A stretch of 64,000 nucleotides of DNA, taken from G016234445 sp964438865 (GTDB lineage Bacteria > Chloroflexota > Dehalococcoidia > Tepidiformales > Tepidiformaceae). Positions within the stretch are counted from its first letter, which is position 1, and the number at the start of each line of letters is the position of its first letter. The stretch lies in NCBI GenBank assembly GCA_964438865.1, contig CAYTMI010000009.1:62001-126000 (forward strand). Reading direction: 5' to 3'. The translations under genes and the position numbers were made by a program. The notes under the pieces are model-generated. The model was not told the DNA's origin and did no database searches. It saw only the letters and a program-made list of their open reading frames with translations. Shown in pieces: positions 32,007 to 39,594 of the stretch.

Positions 32007-32764
32007 TGCCACCGATCACCCTCCACATGGTGCTCGCCCGCGATATCGCCCGCGGCCTCGCCGAAGCATCGCTTGTGGACTCGCCGGGCTCCTACCTGCT
32101 CGGCGCAACGACTCCTGACATCCGCGTGCTCACTCGCCAGGACCGCTTTAGCACCCACTTCTTCGACCTGAACGAACACGGGCACCAGGACTCGGTGACC
32201 ACTTTCCTGGGCGAACACGCTGCGCTCGGGCGCCCGGAAGAACTGAACCCGGCGACGCGGGCGTTCGTCGCCGGCTACATCAGTCACCTGGTGATGGACG
32301 AACAGTACATAACAGGCATCTACCGGCCGTTCTTTGCGCGCCACGATGCCCTCGGCGGCGCCATCCGCGCGAACGTCATGGACCGCCTCCTCCAGTTCGA
32401 CCTCGACCGGGTCTACGGCAACGACCCTGAACTGAAACAGGACCTGCTCGGGGCGCTGGCCTGCACGGTCGAGAACATCGAGGCGGGGTTCGTGGAGTCC
32501 GAGACGCTGGAGCGCTGGCGGAAAGTGACCGTCGATGTTGCCGCGCGCACGATGGACTGGGACCGGATGCGCGGGATGATCTCGAACCACCTGCGCTACA
32601 GTGGCCTCGAAGAGGGAGAGGCGCTGACGTCGTTCCTCGATCGCCTCCCCGACCTGCTCGACGAAACGATCGCCCATGTCACCAGCACCGAGGTCGACGC
32701 CTTCGTCCAGCGGTCCACGGATGCCGCTCGCAAAGCGGTGGAAAGGTACCTGGTATGCGGATAA
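32006..32764 (+). CDS. Zinc-dependent phospholipase C-like protein inside the his operon
   Basis: The 252-residue protein has the ligand pattern of the zinc-dependent phospholipase C/P1-nuclease-like all-helical fold: His7 in ITLHMVLARDIA, Asp38 in GATTPDIR, His51 in STHFF, then His94 and Asp98 in VAGYISHLVMDEQY. In that family H...(T/S)PD....., H.F and G...H...D bind two or three metal ions. It lacks a signal peptide, so it would be cytosolic. It overlaps hisG by one base and hisD by ten bases, so its translation is coupled to both, although no step of histidine synthesis is known to need such an enzyme. Its substrate is unknown. Confidence 0.7.
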   Translation: MPPITLHMVLARDIARGLAEASLVDSPGSYLLGATTPDIRVLTRQDRFSTHFFDLNEHGHQDSVTTFLGEHAALGRPEELNPATRAFVAGYISHLVMDEQYITGIYRPFFARHDALGGAIRANVMDRLLQFDLDRVYGNDPELKQDLLGALACTVENIEAGFVESETLERWRKVTVDVAARTMDWDRMRGMISNHLRYSGLEEGEALTSFLDRLPDLLDETIAHVTSTEVDAFVQRSTDAARKAVERYLVCG

Positions 32765-34080
32765 TCAGGAACGCCGAGGAGGGTCGCCGCCTCCTCCTCT
32801 CGCGCAAGCCGCTCGAAACCGATGACCTCCCGATGGAGGTGCGGGAGACCATCTTCCGCGCCTTCGGACAGGAACTTGCTCCGGAAGAGGTCGTCCGCCG
32901 CGTCATCCGCGACATCCGCGAAGACGGGGACAACGCGGTCCGCTTCTACAACACGAAGTTCGACAATGCCCACACCACCGAACTGCGCGTTCCCGATGCC
33001 GAGATCCGCGCCGCCTACGACTCCGTGAGCGGCGAGATCGTCGACGCGCTCAAGTTTGCCGCCGAGCGCATTCGCCGCTACCACGAGCACCAGATGCGCG
33101 GCGCCTGGTTCGACTTCAACCAGGGCGGCCTCGGCCAGATGACGCGCGCCATCCAGCGCGTTGGCCTCTACATCCCCGGCACGCGGGCGCCCCTCCCGAG
33201 CACTGTGCTCATGTGTGCCATCCCGGCCCGGGTGGCGGGAGTCGACGAACTCTACATGACGAGCCCGGTCCTCCCCGACGGGTCTGTCCCCCCGGTGAAG
33301 CTGGTCGCGGCCGACATCGCAGGCGTCGACGGCGTCTTCCGGGCGGGCGGCGCCCAGGGCGTCGCCGCCTTCGCCTATGGCACCGAATCCATCCCCCGGG
33401 TCGACAAGATCTGCGGACCGGGCGGCCTCTTCGTCACCATCGCCAAGAAGCAGGTCTTCGGCGACGTCGGCATCGATTCGATCTTCGGGCCGACGGAAAC
33501 CGTCATCATCGCCGACGAAAGTGCGAACCCGGAACTGGTCGCCGCCGACCTCCTCGCCCAGGCGGAACACGACGCGCTCGCCAGCCCGATCCTCCTGACC
33601 CCGTCGCACTTTCTCGCTGAGGAAGTCAGCCGCTGCATCGAACGCCAGCTTGGCAAGCTCGAACGGGCGAAGATCGCGCGGGCATCCCTCGACAACCGTG
33701 GCGGCTGCATCCTGGTCAACGACATCGACCACGCTATCGAACTGGCGAACTACTACGCGCCAGAGCACCTTTGCCTCGTGGTCGAACAACCGATGGCGTA
33801 CGCCGCGAAGGTCCGCAATGCGGGTGGACTCTTCCTCGGCGAAGCTTCCCCCGAAGCCATTGGCGACTACACCGCAGGGCCGAGTCACACGATGCCGACT
33901 GGCGGCAGCGCCCGCTGGAGTTCGCCGCTGGGGGTCAGCGACTTCATCAAGACGACGAGCGTGATCAACCTCCCCGATGAAATCACAGAGGAACTCGCCC
34001 GCGCGGCCAGCGTGATTGCCCGGGCGGAAGGGCTCACCGCCCACGCGGCGTCTGTCGAACGCCGTATCCAGGGCCGCTGA
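32755..34080 (+). CDS. hisD: Histidinol dehydrogenase
   Basis: HisD oxidises histidinol to histidine in two NAD-dependent steps. The 441-residue length is normal. Motifs include GLYIPGTRAPLPSTVLM, AGGAQGVAAFAYGT, DKICGPGG, zinc ligands Gln269 and His272 in LLAQAEHDALASP, and a further zinc-site segment GDYTAGPSHTMPTGG. GLTAHAASVERR near the end carries the last His ligand. It begins within the last codons of the phospholipase-like gene. After it the histidine genes are interrupted by a convergent cyclase-domain gene and continue with hisC-hisB. Confidence 0.95.
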   Translation: MRIIRNAEEGRRLLLSRKPLETDDLPMEVRETIFRAFGQELAPEEVVRRVIRDIREDGDNAVRFYNTKFDNAHTTELRVPDAEIRAAYDSVSGEIVDALKFAAERIRRYHEHQMRGAWFDFNQGGLGQMTRAIQRVGLYIPGTRAPLPSTVLMCAIPARVAGVDELYMTSPVLPDGSVPPVKLVAADIAGVDGVFRAGGAQGVAAFAYGTESIPRVDKICGPGGLFVTIAKKQVFGDVGIDSIFGPTETVIIADESANPELVAADLLAQAEHDALASPILLTPSHFLAEEVSRCIERQLGKLERAKIARASLDNRGGCILVNDIDHAIELANYYAPEHLCLVVEQPMAYAAKVRNAGGLFLGEASPEAIGDYTAGPSHTMPTGGSARWSSPLGVSDFIKTTSVINLPDEITEELARAASVIARAEGLTAHAASVERRIQGR

Positions 34081-34104
34081 CCGCGCGCCGCGGAGGCGCC
34101 GAAG

Positions 34105-34650
34105 CTAGGGCCGGGGGTCGCCAACCGGGATGTAGACCACCGGCTCTGTGTGCTTGCTGAAGAGCCGCCGGGTCTCCGGCTGCAACCGCCGGAAGGTCTC
34201 GGCGGTCAGTGAGACGGTGCGCGCATCCATCTTCCCGGCCACGAACACGGTCTTGCCGATGATGTCGTAGTGGCGGGCAAAGCTCGGTCCGAACTCGCCT
34301 GCCAGTACCTCACCGAAGTGTGCCTTCACGATAAGGTCGACCTTCCAGGATTCCTGGGACAACCACTGCCCGGCACGCTCCCGCAGGTCAACCAGCGCGA
34401 CCACGCCCTCGTCGACCAGCGCTTCCGGCCAGGCCAGCAGCGCCCCATCACCGAGGAACTTCACCACCCTGCCGCCGGACGCCGCGACGATGCTCGCCGT
34501 GAGGCCGTAGAGCTGGTCGAGCACGCGTGCGACATCTTGGTCGTCGTGGCTCCGGGCGGCCGCGGTGAAGCCCCGCAGGTCGGTGAAGGCCACCAGCATC
34601 TTCGTCAGTGTCCGTTGGTTCGCCTGAATATCAACAGGTGCGCCAGACAT
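34105..34650 (-). CDS. Class III adenylate/guanylate cyclase-domain protein with altered active site
   Basis: The 181-residue protein is nearly all one class III cyclase homology domain. It has the metal Asp24 in MLVAFTDLRGFTA, substrate-type Lys64 and second metal Asp68 in VVKFLGDGALLAWP, and HFGEVLAGEFG. In the usual VN..ARL element the Asn and Arg that stabilise the transition state are replaced: HYDIIGKTVFVAGKMD has Phe136 and Lys140. Activity as a cyclase is therefore doubtful, and it may bind nucleotide only. GGAGG precedes the ATG. It lies convergent with hisD and divergent from hisC, splitting the histidine genes. Confidence 0.78.
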   Translation of the reverse strand: MSGAPVDIQANQRTLTKMLVAFTDLRGFTAAARSHDDQDVARVLDQLYGLTASIVAASGGRVVKFLGDGALLAWPEALVDEGVVALVDLRERAGQWLSQESWKVDLIVKAHFGEVLAGEFGPSFARHYDIIGKTVFVAGKMDARTVSLTAETFRRLQPETRRLFSKHTEPVVYIPVGDPRP

Positions 34651-34836
34651 AGCATCCTCCAGCTTGTTCTCGCATTTGGCGCCGGCCTGTGGCATCCGGC
34701 AGAGAGAAGCTGGGTCGCGGGCCCGGGGAGTCCCGCAGTTCGCACTCACTCTACTACTTGGCTGCGGGCCGTCTGTGGCCGGGTTCACACTTCCAGCCCG
34801 CGGGGGCGTATACCGTCGCTGCGGTAAAGTAAGGAG

Positions 34837-35916
34837 ATGGACCCGCTGACTCTCCTTCGGCCCGACCTCGACCAACTCGAGGAGTACGTGCCGGTCCAGC
34901 CCCTGGACGTCCTGGCGCGGGAGATCGGCCTGCCGGTCGAGCGGCTCGTGAAGCTCGACGCCAACGAGAACCTCTATGGCCCCATCCCCGAAGTCGTCGA
35001 AGCCATTACCCGGGCCGACCTCCACATCTACCCGGACCCCGGCCAGGCCGCGCTCCGCGAGGCGATCGCGGGGTATGCCGGCGTCGGGCCGGAACAGGTG
35101 GTCGGCGGCACCGGTGCGGATGACCTCATCGACATCGTCCTTCGTCTCGTGATGCCGGACGCGGTCGTCAACGTGACGCCCACCTTCGGGATGTACAGCT
35201 TCCTCGCGAAGATCGTCGGCGCCCGGGTGATCGATGTGCCGCGCCTGGCCGGGTTCGCTCCAGACATCCCCGGTATCCGCCGGGCGGTCGAGGCCGGCGC
35301 CCGCGTCGTCTTCCTCACGTCGCCGAACAACCCGACCGGCAACTCTCTCACCGAAGCGGAGGCCACTGCCGTCTGCGAACTCCCGGCCCTCGTCGTCATC
35401 GACGAGGCCTACGCCGAGTTCTCGGGGCGCACGCTCATCCCCCTGCTCGGCCGCTACCGCAACCTCGTCATTCTCCGCACGTTCAGCAAGTGGGCGGGCC
35501 TTGCCGGCCTGCGGGTTGGTTACTCCCTCAGTGACCCTGAACTTGCCCTGCGGATGATGGCGATCAAACAGCCCTACAACGTGAACGTCGCCGCCGACGT
35601 CGCCGCCCGTGCCGCGATCGCCCACCGCGGGGTCATCTGGGAGACGGTCGCCGCCATCGTCGCCGAGCGCGACCGCATGGTCCGGCTGATCCGCGAACTC
35701 GGCTGGCTCGAACCCGCGCCCTCGGAGGCGAACTTCGTCCTCTTCCGGGTGGTCGGCCGCCGCGCGAAAGACGTCCGCGACGCGCTTCGCAAGCAGGGCG
35801 TCCTCGTCCGCTACTACGATAAGCCCGACCTCGCCAACTACATCCGCATCAGCGCGGGCCGCCCCGAAGACACAGACCGGCTGCTGGCCGCGCTCCGCAG
35901 CCTGGAGGACGCATGA
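34837..35916 (+). CDS. hisC: Histidinol-phosphate aminotransferase
   Basis: HisC transfers the amino group from glutamate to imidazole-acetol phosphate. The 359-residue fold-type I PLP enzyme has KLDANENLYGP, GGTGADDLIDIV, SPNNPTGN at 162-169, DEAYAEFSG, the Schiff-base Lys218 in RTFSKWAGLAGLRVGY, and the C-terminal IRISAGRPEDTDRLL. AAGGAG lies right before the ATG. A TTCACA / TATACC pair with 19-base spacing (34784-34814) is a weak promoter candidate. Its end overlaps the hisB start by four bases. Confidence 0.93.
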   Translation: MDPLTLLRPDLDQLEEYVPVQPLDVLAREIGLPVERLVKLDANENLYGPIPEVVEAITRADLHIYPDPGQAALREAIAGYAGVGPEQVVGGTGADDLIDIVLRLVMPDAVVNVTPTFGMYSFLAKIVGARVIDVPRLAGFAPDIPGIRRAVEAGARVVFLTSPNNPTGNSLTEAEATAVCELPALVVIDEAYAEFSGRTLIPLLGRYRNLVILRTFSKWAGLAGLRVGYSLSDPELALRMMAIKQPYNVNVAADVAARAAIAHRGVIWETVAAIVAERDRMVRLIRELGWLEPAPSEANFVLFRVVGRRAKDVRDALRKQGVLVRYYDKPDLANYIRISAGRPEDTDRLLAALRSLEDA

Positions 35917-36506
35917 CCAGCCGCATCGCCACCGTCGAACGCAACACCGCCGAGACGAAGATCTCGGTCACCGTGAACCTGGACGGCACCGGGAAGTTCG
36001 TGATCGACACCGGGATCGGCTTCTTCGACCACATGCTCAGCCACATCGCCAAGCATGGGGTCTTCGACATCGAGATCATCGCGAAAGGCGACCTCCACAT
36101 CGACCAGCACCACACGGTCGAGGACTGCGGCATCGCCATGGGTGAGGCGTTCGCGCGCGCCCTCGGCGACAAGGCCGGCATCGTCCGCGCCGGCTCCGCC
36201 TATATGCCCCTGGACGAAGCCCTCGCCTTTGCCGCCGTGGACCTCAGCGGCCGGCCCTACGCGCAGTTGGATATGCGCCTTCTTGGCCGCGAAATCGGCG
36301 GGATGCCCCCGGACCTCCTCGACCACTTCCTGGAGTCGTTCGCGTTCACGCTGAAGGCGGCCGTGCACGTCCGGTCGCTATCAGGCACAAATGACCATCA
36401 CAAGGCGGAGGCGTGCTTCAAGGCCCTCGCCCGCGCCCTCGATGCCGCCTGCCGCGTCGACCCCCGCCGCGGCGGCGAGATCCCGAGCACCAAGGGGACT
36501 CTGTAG
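35913..36506 (+). CDS. hisB: Imidazoleglycerol-phosphate dehydratase
   Basis: HisB removes water from imidazole glycerol phosphate; manganese is bound by repeated His motifs. The 197-residue protein has TGIGFFDHMLSHIAKHG, DLHIDQHHTVEDCGIAMGEA, and later LLDHFLESFAFT and GTNDHHKAEACFKALARAL. It is the monofunctional form without a phosphatase domain. It is coupled to hisC by an ATGA overlap. hisH, hisA, hisF and hisI do not follow; a convergent gene begins four bases later. Confidence 0.95.
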   Translation: MTSRIATVERNTAETKISVTVNLDGTGKFVIDTGIGFFDHMLSHIAKHGVFDIEIIAKGDLHIDQHHTVEDCGIAMGEAFARALGDKAGIVRAGSAYMPLDEALAFAAVDLSGRPYAQLDMRLLGREIGGMPPDLLDHFLESFAFTLKAAVHVRSLSGTNDHHKAEACFKALARALDAACRVDPRRGGEIPSTKGTL

Positions 36507-36510
36507 CCGG

Positions 36511-37272
36511 CTACCCCTCCGCCGCGGCGCCCGCTGCCGGGCCGAACATCCCCCAGGCAACGCCCGCCGCGATCACAAGGACGAGCACCACGGCGAACGG
36601 CCACCAGCTTGCCGCGAAGGCGAGCCCATAGATGAGCAACAGCACCACCAGCCCAAGACCGAGGGCGAGCCCGCTCAAGGCGCCGAGCAGGGGGTGACTG
36701 CGCTTCCCCTCAGCGGAACTGCCAGGACGCGAGAACCAACCGCCCGCGAGGCCCACCAGCCCCAGTACAACCCCGGCGATCCAGGGAATCGTCCCGGCCG
36801 GGTTCCCATCGAGCTTCACCCACATGTCGCCCGTGCAGGAGCCTCCCTCGCCGCTCAAGTCGAAGTCCACGTGGTACAACCCCGTCACCTTGAACGGCAA
36901 GTAGTCGTCCACATTCTCCGTGCCGTTGTCCGAAGTCTTCTTGTCGTCGTTGTCCGCGTTGCCCGTCTTCACCGTCGCCCCGAAGAGCTTGACGTGCCAC
37001 GTCAGGTTCGTGATCACCGATTCACTGGAGCCTTCCCACTTCACCGTGCCGTTCGAAGCCACGTGCAACGGGTTGCTCCGCGACGAGCCGCGGTCCCCGG
37101 GCGCCGTGACGCTGTCCTTTTCGTTCCCATCCTTGTCGAACGAGACGGCGGTGCCCTGGCAACCGCTCAACGATGCCCCAGCCCCTTCGTCTGCCCGGGC
37201 GGTGCCTGCCAGGGCGAGGGCTCCAGCCCCGGCGAGGAAGAACGCGAACGCCAGCGCTGCGAGACGGGACAT
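36511..37272 (-). CDS. Exported multi-helix membrane protein of unknown function
   Basis: The 253-residue protein has a signal peptide (MSRLAALAFAFFLAGAGALA, cleavage near ARA at 25). An extracellular beta-rich part at about 27-155 contains two cysteines (SGCQG, GSCTG) that could form a disulfide, followed by about four hydrophobic segments from 158 to 245 with a basic loop RPGSSAEGKRSH. I recognise no family. The outside domain with VITNLTWHVKLFGATV and GLYHVDFDLSGEGG looks like an adhesin- or sensor-like beta sandwich. GGAGGG precedes the ATG. Promoter elements with flanking palindromes lie upstream. Confidence 0.65.
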   Translation of the reverse strand: MSRLAALAFAFFLAGAGALALAGTARADEGAGASLSGCQGTAVSFDKDGNEKDSVTAPGDRGSSRSNPLHVASNGTVKWEGSSESVITNLTWHVKLFGATVKTGNADNDDKKTSDNGTENVDDYLPFKVTGLYHVDFDLSGEGGSCTGDMWVKLDGNPAGTIPWIAGVVLGLVGLAGGWFSRPGSSAEGKRSHPLLGALSGLALGLGLVVLLLIYGLAFAASWWPFAVVLVLVIAAGVAWGMFGPAAGAAAEG

Positions 37273-37317
37273 GGCAACCCTCCAACGTCAGTCCGTGACG
37301 AACCTGACTCGCGGGCG

Positions 37318-37333
37318 ACTATACACCCGGGTG
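37318..37333 (-). promoter_or_regulatory. -10 element (TATAGT) with adjoining CACCCGGGTG palindrome
   Basis: On the minus strand the perfect 10-base palindrome CACCCGGGTG directly precedes TATAGT, about 46 bases before the start of the exported membrane protein gene. A second palindrome, GGGCCGATCGGCCC, lies at 37347-37360. The layout would suit a repressor site between -35 and -10, but no regulator is known. Confidence 0.4.
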
Positions 37334-37551
37334 CAATCCCCCATGTGGGCCGATCGGCCCTGATTCGCTAGCCCTCCGGCGGTCCCGGCTACCGCTGATG
37401 CGCGGCTCGTGGTCGCGAACGTAGAATGCGCCCGGTACGTCGCGCGCATCCGGGTACGACCTCCTGTCGCTAGCTGTAGCTCTTGCGAGGGTTGGAGTAG
37501 TCCGCCCCCGCCGTTTGACACTCCGGCTGCCCTGCGACACGATGCCGCTCG

Positions 37552-38571
37552 GTGGACGCAACAGCCCTGGAACGCTACATGGAACCCCGGCTCCCCGGGG
37601 CATCGGCCCTGAGGGTCAGCAACCTCCTTCGCATCCCCGGCGGCGCTTCGCGAGAAACCTGGATGTACGACGCCGAGTGGACGGAAGGCGGCCAGCAGAA
37701 GACCGCTCCTCTCATCGTCCGGATCGACCCGCCGGCCTCGCTCGTCGAATCGGACCGGGAAGTGGAGTACGCGTTCTACCGCGCCTACGCCGGCACCACC
37801 GTCCCCGTCCCCGGCATGCGCTGGCTCGAACAGGACCCGAAGCATCTCGGGGCGCCGTTCTTCATCATGGACCGCATCGTTGGCTGCGACTCCAGCCCGC
37901 GGGTCATCGTCGAACCTCGCTACCAGGCTGCGCAGCCGATGCTCGCCCGGCGGTTCTACGAAATCCTCGGCGAAATCCACCGCTTCGACTGGCGCGGATC
38001 CCCGATCGAATCTGCCGTGCCCGTTCCCGCGGCCAACGAATGTTGGAAGCGCGAGCTCGCCTACTGGGAAGGCATGATTGACAAGAACGAGCAGAGCCCG
38101 AACCCCATCACCCGCGCCGCCATCCGCTGGCTTCGAGCGAACCCTCCCCCGCCCGCCAAGAGGGTAGGGGTCGTCCACGGCGACTACCGCGTCGGCAACT
38201 TCCTTTATACAGATGAAGGCATCCACGGCGTCCTCGACTGGGAGATGGCGCACCTCGGTGACCCGATGGAGGACCTTGCCTGGTCCTGCAACGAAGTCTG
38301 GGAGTGGGGCCGCGACGGCAAGAAAGGCGGCATCGTCGCCCAGGACGAAGCCATCGCCATTTACGAAAAGGCCAGCGGCTCCAAGGTGGACCGCAAAGCC
38401 CTCCACTGGTGGGACGTCTTCAGCGGGGTGAAGGCGCAGGGGATCTGGCTCACGGGCGCGCGCTCCTATGCCGACGGCCGCACGCAGGAGTTGATCATGG
38501 TCACCACCTCGTATTGGCTCCTCAACTTCCAGGAAGAGGTCATGCTCCGGAGCCTCGGGAGGGGCGCATGA
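37552..38571 (+). CDS. Phosphotransferase family protein (APH fold, ACAD10/11-like kinase)
   Basis: The 339-residue protein has the aminoglycoside-phosphotransferase fold: NLLRIPGGASRETWMYDAEW as the nucleotide-binding region, the catalytic loop VVHGDYRVGNFLY, and the metal motif GVLDWEMAHLGDPMEDLAW. The hinge and helical part fit the 'phosphotransferase family' subgroup that is fused to acyl-CoA dehydrogenases in ACAD10 and ACAD11, not drug-resistance enzymes. In that subgroup the kinase is thought to act on hydroxyacyl groups. Overlapping genes for an unknown protein and a CoA-type Nudix hydrolase follow, which supports an acyl-CoA role. The start is GTG; an ATG nine codons later is an alternative. 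Confidence 0.78.
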   Translation: MDATALERYMEPRLPGASALRVSNLLRIPGGASRETWMYDAEWTEGGQQKTAPLIVRIDPPASLVESDREVEYAFYRAYAGTTVPVPGMRWLEQDPKHLGAPFFIMDRIVGCDSSPRVIVEPRYQAAQPMLARRFYEILGEIHRFDWRGSPIESAVPVPAANECWKRELAYWEGMIDKNEQSPNPITRAAIRWLRANPPPPAKRVGVVHGDYRVGNFLYTDEGIHGVLDWEMAHLGDPMEDLAWSCNEVWEWGRDGKKGGIVAQDEAIAIYEKASGSKVDRKALHWWDVFSGVKAQGIWLTGARSYADGRTQELIMVTTSYWLLNFQEEVMLRSLGRGA

Positions 38572-39011
38572 GGCCACAGCCGCCGCAGGTCCTTCTCGGC
38601 ATGGCCGGCGTGCTGATGATGCAGCTCGCGCCGGAGCTCCAGACGCCCTTCGCCCAGCAGAACATCGGCAGCGTCGCCGGCATCCTCACCATGCTCGCCC
38701 AGGAATACGACCGCGCCGCCGCCCGCCTGGCCGAAGAGAACGACGCGATGGTCGCGCTCTTCCGGCGGGCGTCGAGGGCCATCCCCACCGGCCCGGTCCG
38801 GAGCCGGATGCTCCAAGAGATCGCCGCCAACCCGAATGTCGACCTCCACATTTCGAGACTCCAGGCGGAAAACGACCGCCTCCGTCGCGTGCTCGTCGAA
38901 GTGCACGCGCTGGTCGAAGCCCTCCCCGGCGAGGAAGCGGCCGGCGTGAATGAGGAAATCTGGGACGAACTGCGCGAATCCACCCGCCGCCGTCATATCA
39001 TGTTTGGGTGA
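38568..39011 (+). CDS. Unknown helical protein coupled to the phosphotransferase gene
   Basis: The 147-residue protein is almost entirely helical with heptad-like patches (YDRAAARLAEENDAMVALF, ISRLQAENDRLRRVLVEVHA) and ends in basic RRRHIMFG. I recognise no domain. Small proteins of similar size (for example DUF6285) often follow this type of phosphotransferase in Actinobacteria, and this one may be the local counterpart; that comparison is from memory and unverified. Start and stop overlap the neighbouring genes by four bases each, so its product is probably made in a fixed ratio with them. Confidence 0.7.
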   Translation: MRPQPPQVLLGMAGVLMMQLAPELQTPFAQQNIGSVAGILTMLAQEYDRAAARLAEENDAMVALFRRASRAIPTGPVRSRMLQEIAANPNVDLHISRLQAENDRLRRVLVEVHALVEALPGEEAAGVNEEIWDELRESTRRRHIMFG

Positions 39012-39577
39012 AAGATTCGCTGCGCAGGGCGCTTGAGGCCTACGAGCCCCAGGTCATCGAGCACGACCCCGGGAAAATGGCCGCCGCCGTGCTCGTCCTT
39101 ATCTACGACCACGAGGGCCAGCACCACGTCGTCTTCCAGAAGCGCACCGACCGCGTTCAGGACCACAAGGGCCAGATCAGCTTCCCCGGCGGCGGCATGG
39201 ATCCCGGCGACCCTGACCTCGTCTTCACGGCGCTCCGCGAAACCCACGAGGAAATCGGCGTCGACCCCGGCCATGTGGAGATTCTCGGCCGTCTCGACGA
39301 CATGGTGACCATCAGTAATTTCCGGGTGACGCCGTTCGTCGGCTGGCTCCAGCACTACCCGTACGACTGGCGTTTCAGCGACGACGAAGTCGCCTACCTG
39401 CTCGAAGTCCCGATCCCCCACCTCCTCCACCCGGCCACGCTCATCCCCGACCGCCGGTTCGTCAACGGCCGCGAGTACGTCTTCCCGTCGTACCAGTGGC
39501 AGGATGACCTCATCTGGGGCGCCACCGCCCGGATGCTCACGAACTTCCTCGATCTCTGGAACTCCGCGGCGTCCTGA
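39008..39577 (+). CDS. Nudix hydrolase, CoA pyrophosphatase (NudL) type
   Basis: The 189-residue protein has a Nudix box GGGMDPGDPDLVFTALRETH then EEIGVD, with the DPGD...AL.E..EEIG form that marks coenzyme A pyrophosphatases. These hydrolyse CoA or acyl-CoA to phosphopantetheine and 3',5'-ADP. The preceding VFQKRTDRVQDHKGQISFPG matches the family's 'R...L..H.GQISFPGG' element. The start is GTG overlapping the previous gene (GTGA). It is the last gene of a three-gene cluster with the kinase-fold protein. Confidence 0.88.
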   Translation: MKDSLRRALEAYEPQVIEHDPGKMAAAVLVLIYDHEGQHHVVFQKRTDRVQDHKGQISFPGGGMDPGDPDLVFTALRETHEEIGVDPGHVEILGRLDDMVTISNFRVTPFVGWLQHYPYDWRFSDDEVAYLLEVPIPHLLHPATLIPDRRFVNGREYVFPSYQWQDDLIWGATARMLTNFLDLWNSAAS

Positions 39578-39594
39578 ACTTCAGTCCGGGCGGC

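Noticed and set aside
34651..34836. Possible T-box leader before hisC.
   Set aside because: No T-box consensus (AGGGUGGNACCGCG) or terminator with T tract is present; the region is GC-rich with only a weak promoter candidate.
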